Origin: an uncultured Bacteroides sp. | GTDB lineage: Bacteria > Bacteroidota > Bacteroidia > Bacteroidales > Bacteroidaceae | NCBI GenBank assembly: GCA_900555635.1 | Contig: USLU01000006.1 | Span: 62,001 to 126,000, forward strand | Direction: 5' to 3' | DNA length: 64,000 nt | Shown here: one piece after another, positions 61,071 through 64,000 of the stretch | Layout: every line of letters starts with the position of its first letter | Numbering within the stretch: position 1 is the first letter of the stretch | Position numbers and translations under genes: made by a program | The notes under the pieces: generated by a model | Database searches by the model: none | Seen by the model: only the letters and a program-made list of their open reading frames with translations | Told to the model about the DNA's origin: nothing

Positions 61071-63419
61071 TCATATCAAAGGCAAAATGACAGCAAACCT
61101 GCTACCACCATTTACTTTAGATTGTACTTCAATGCGCCCTGACAACCGCTCTACAATAACCTTACTGATAGAAAGTCCCAGACCACTGCCCTGTTCAAAT
61201 TCATCTGTCTTATAAAAACGATCGAAAATCATCATCAGTTCCTGTTCATCGATGCCCTTACCTGTATCTTCTACATAAACACATGCTTCATTAAGTTCTC
61301 TGTTCACACTACACCCTAGTGTAATGTGACCACTCCATGTAAACTTATTCGCGTTATTTAAGAAGTTAGAAATAACTTGGATGAACCGCGAACAATCAAT
61401 ATGAATCGGCAAAGAGACTGTTTCATCCAATTCGAGTCGAAACTGCAAAGAAGACTTTATCAACGGGCAGTAAGTCCTGTAAATCTCCCGAACGACTTCA
61501 GTTAGATTCCATTCTTTAATATCAAATTCCATACTACCGGAATCCAAACGAGAAATTTCCACCACATCTTCAACAAGTTTCAAGAGCAAATCGTTATTGA
61601 GATTTATAATCTGAAGCATTTCCTCCTTCTCTTTCTGCTCAATCTCGTCAGCTCCTTCGCCATTCAATAAATTCGTAAAACCCACAATAGCATTAAGCGG
61701 TGTACGAATTTCATGACTCATATTATTGAGGAACGATTGTTTCAATTCGGCTTTCTCTGCCATCTGTTTGGCAAGGATTAGTTGTTGTTCACGTTCTACC
61801 ACTTCCTGAATATTCTGCATGATACCTGCCATCATCATTTCACCTTGAGAATTTTCCAAGTTACGACATCGGAACTCATACCATTGATACTCCTCGTCAC
61901 CAAAACTAAAACGTGAACGTTCTACATGCATATCCGAGATTGTATACAAAGTCTCACAAAAATCACTGAACCTCTTGACATCATCAGGATGAATATACTT
62001 CATAAAATCATCTTTCGTAAAACGCCGTTGCCCCAGCCCAGTCAAAGCTGAATAGTTCTCATCAAATTCAACAACTTCCCCCTGTATATTCCAAAGTGAA
62101 ATCTGTCCACCATCAGTAGAAAGCGTCAATCGTTTATGGGCTTCTTCAAGCATCTTCATATTTTTATGCTGAATCAAAGAACGCCGACGGGTGCGCAGTA
62201 AAATCACCGATAGGTAGACAAATGCCAAGACAAACAGTCCACCCAACAAATAAATTTCCAACTTATAATGGTCATAGAACGGGTAATTAATAATACGTAC
62301 ATTGGAGGGCACATTCTTCATATCGTAACCACTATAGGTCGAGAAATAAGTCCAGTCGAGTACATATTCTTTCTTCAAGTCCTGTATTTTAGGAATAACC
62401 GTCTTTTTGTTTTTTAGCAGAGCGGCAGAAACATTTGCCACTGTATGGGCAGAAATTACATCTGTCGACATATAACCGCCCACGATCTTGGTACATCCAC
62501 CAAATCCTTCGCGTAGGCAACTGAAAGAAGGAATACTTAAAGAGTTTACTACCGGATGTGCCATCGAGTCGAATTTATCCAATAAAAAAGCTTTTCTACC
62601 TTGTTCACTTTTTGATTTTTCCATCATGATAAGCAGCGAACTCCCCTTCATATACCGGAATGGACAGAGACTTACAGTTAGTTTGTTTTTCTTGATATCC
62701 TCCTTTGCAACAGCAGGCATCAAGTTATAATATTCAACCATTCCTTTCAATTCATTATACTCATATTCTATAGGGAATGAAGATTCGGAGCTTAATACAC
62801 GGACATTTTCACGGTCTACAATTTTAGTTAGCAGATCGAAGGATTTATGTCCATAAAAAGTAAAGTCAATATTGTATATAATTTCCATATTGGCATTTGC
62901 TTGCAATGCTCTGATAAAATTAATATTGCTCCTGAAGTCAGGAATATCCCTTAGCACGTACACTTGCTTTGATTGATATTCGCTTATCAGTTGTTTATCC
63001 GGAAAATGCACATTACACGCTACCACTGGTATAGAATCCAGCAGTGAATGCCGGGTAGATAAAAGAGAAGAGATTGATTGGTCACCTGTTGTCAGAATAA
63101 GATCCAACGGTTTACTTTTAATTATTTCGAGATATCTTTGTATGCGTTCTGTTTCTTCAGTCAAATCCTCGGAATCACTACAAAGGTAGAATTTGTCTAA
63201 AATGGGTTCAACTCCCTGTTCTCTGAATTCTTTTTCAAGAAGTTCATCAAAATTACCATAACAAGCATCGCCTTCAGTAAAAGAATAAATAACAGAAATA
63301 TGCTTCTTTACTCTATAGTGTTTAGCATACCACCTATTAAAGTTGTATCCACAAAGAAATATTCCTAATAGACAAATGCCGGCAAAGACATATTTATATT
63401 TTGAGTTAAGAATTCTCAT
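61071..63419 (-). CDS. Sensor histidine kinase with periplasmic binding-type sensor and PAS domain
   Basis: A 782-residue membrane kinase. Helix 1 (about 10-26) is followed by a periplasmic domain of about 360 residues resembling ABC-type sugar-binding-like proteins (KHISVIYSFTEGDACYGNF, LDLILTTGDQSISSLLS, PVVACNVHFPDKQLI). Helix 2 is at about 390-411. A PAS-like region (about 430-545) precedes the kinase core: H box FLNNMSHEIRTPLNAIVGFTN, N box VISNFLNNANKFTWSG, G boxes DTGKGIDEQELMM and GSGLGLSISK. No receiver domain or regulator gene is adjacent. It probably senses a small molecule. TACTTTCG on the minus strand (63437-63444) is a likely -7 element. Confidence 0.88.
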   Translation of the reverse strand: MRILNSKYKYVFAGICLLGIFLCGYNFNRWYAKHYRVKKHISVIYSFTEGDACYGNFDELLEKEFREQGVEPILDKFYLCSDSEDLTEETERIQRYLEIIKSKPLDLILTTGDQSISSLLSTRHSLLDSIPVVACNVHFPDKQLISEYQSKQVYVLRDIPDFRSNINFIRALQANANMEIIYNIDFTFYGHKSFDLLTKIVDRENVRVLSSESSFPIEYEYNELKGMVEYYNLMPAVAKEDIKKNKLTVSLCPFRYMKGSSLLIMMEKSKSEQGRKAFLLDKFDSMAHPVVNSLSIPSFSCLREGFGGCTKIVGGYMSTDVISAHTVANVSAALLKNKKTVIPKIQDLKKEYVLDWTYFSTYSGYDMKNVPSNVRIINYPFYDHYKLEIYLLGGLFVLAFVYLSVILLRTRRRSLIQHKNMKMLEEAHKRLTLSTDGGQISLWNIQGEVVEFDENYSALTGLGQRRFTKDDFMKYIHPDDVKRFSDFCETLYTISDMHVERSRFSFGDEEYQWYEFRCRNLENSQGEMMMAGIMQNIQEVVEREQQLILAKQMAEKAELKQSFLNNMSHEIRTPLNAIVGFTNLLNGEGADEIEQKEKEEMLQIINLNNDLLLKLVEDVVEISRLDSGSMEFDIKEWNLTEVVREIYRTYCPLIKSSLQFRLELDETVSLPIHIDCSRFIQVISNFLNNANKFTWSGHITLGCSVNRELNEACVYVEDTGKGIDEQELMMIFDRFYKTDEFEQGSGLGLSISKVIVERLSGRIEVQSKVNGGSRFAVILPLI

Positions 63420-63524
63420 GATTCAGTTATTCCTTGCGAAAGTAACAAATATTCCACAATTAAAAGTATTATTTTGTAAAAAGTCAGTGAAGCTATGAAA
63501 TATGCAACTGAATATATAAGAAAA

Positions 63525-64000
63525 TCAACCTTGTTCTTCCTTTAACTTATGCCCGCAGTACTTACAAAACGCGGCATTCTCTTCATGCCCCGTCTTGTGA
63601 CAGTTAGGACATTCCAGATCTTTCAGCTTTTTATACTCTTTTATCATCGATACGGAAACAATGCCTGTAGGAACCGCAATAATCGTGTAGCCTATTAACA
63701 TAACACACGCAGAAAGGAACTTTCCTAGCGGAGTTACAGGGGTTATATCACCATATCCCACCGTAGTCATGGTGACACAGGCCCAATAAATGCTATTCGG
63801 AATATTATCGAACTGCGAACCTGGGCGATTCCCTTCTATCATATACATTAAAGTACCGATAGAGATTACAAGAATAACTACAAAAAGAAAGAATACTGCA
63901 ATTTTCTTACTACTCTCCCGAAGCGAACTGAGCAAACGCTCACCTTCGATCCAGAAGTTAAAGAGCTTGAATATACGGAATACCCGTATAATGCGAAATG
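63525..64000 (-). CDS. Voltage-gated potassium channel with zinc ribbon, 5' part missing
   Basis: The minus-strand frame is open to the right edge, so the start lies beyond the window. The visible part opens with an S4-like voltage sensor FRIIRVFRIFKLFNFW (arginines every third residue), then S5 (KKIAVFFLFVVILVISIGTLMY), the pore helix and the selectivity filter TMTTVGYGDITP, and S6. After S6 a short tail has CPNCHKTGHEENAAFCKYCG, a Cx2C...Cx2C zinc ribbon not found in the classical KcsA- or KvAP-type channels. The gene is preceded by the sensor kinase in the same direction, about 105 bp away. Confidence 0.9.
   Translation of the reverse strand, partial: FRIIRVFRIFKLFNFWIEGERLLSSLRESSKKIAVFFLFVVILVISIGTLMYMIEGNRPGSQFDNIPNSIYWACVTMTTVGYGDITPVTPLGKFLSACVMLIGYTIIAVPTGIVSVSMIKEYKKLKDLECPNCHKTGHEENAAFCKYCGHKLKEEQG

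Noticed and set aside
1..64000. CRISPR arrays, tRNA or rRNA genes, transposase or integrase genes
   Set aside because: I found no regularly spaced repeats of CRISPR type, no convincing tRNA cloverleaf and no recombinase or insertion-sequence gene in the window.

Overview
The window reads as a chromosomal segment of a gut Bacteroides or a close relative in the Bacteroidales. The evidence is the Bacteroides-type promoter element TAnnTTTG upstream of many genes, with TTG or TTTG about 19-20 bp further up; a UpxY/UpxZ-controlled capsule locus with an invertible promoter; the families DUF4293, DUF4373, HU-HIG and smalltalk; a secreted bile-salt-hydrolase-type enzyme; and Bacteroidetes-style AddAB. 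I cannot name the species.

Layout. 1-9 kb: truncated POT peptide transporter, ybaK, uvrA, a LysM/periplasmic-binding fusion, a beta-barrel protein, and a bamD-omega-DUF4293 operon. 8.8-16.2 kb: ACT-domain gene with paaK, an uncharacterised lipoprotein/secreted-protein pair, then uvrB. 16.2-18.6 kb: AAA-ATPase/PD-(D/E)XK protein, smalltalk micro-peptide, HU-like protein. 18.7-42.6 kb, all minus strand: one capsular polysaccharide operon. 42.6-43.1 kb: its leader and a promoter segment between inverted repeats. 43.1-45.0 kb: a small rightward gene group (one gene frameshifted), repeats and a candidate small RNA. 45.1-52.4 kb: choloylglycine-hydrolase-family enzyme and addAB. 52.5-64 kb: response regulator-kinase, UDP-xylose synthase type SDR, GNAT-ibrA-ibrB cassette, chromate transporter pair with a nonsense codon, FucP-like transporter with divergent AraC regulator, PNPOx protein, sensor kinase and a truncated voltage-gated potassium channel.

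How the capsule operon works. UpxY and UpxZ come first, then five tightly packed genes: WlbA/WbpB, a FAD/Fe-S dehydrogenase, aminotransferase, acetyltransferase and nucleotide-sugar 6-dehydrogenase. Four of them make up the route to a UDP-2,3-diacetamido uronic acid. The FAD/Fe-S enzyme sits inside this set and may reoxidise the 2-hydroxyglutarate that WlbA-type enzymes form. Then follow the flippase, a FemAB-like transferase, a deacetylase, the polymerase, four glycosyltransferases, the three UDP-L-FucNAc genes (WbjBCD type), and a WbpV/WbpL-like reductase and initiating sugar-phosphate transferase. The only consensus promoter I see for the operon lies inside the invertible segment and in this assembly points away from it, so the capsule appears to be in the OFF state.

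The main items worth pursuing are the FAD/Fe-S enzyme inside the sugar pathway, the promoter switch that could serve two opposed gene groups, a dispersed heptanucleotide repeat that also occurs twice in frame inside addA, the candidate small RNA, and two broken reading frames.
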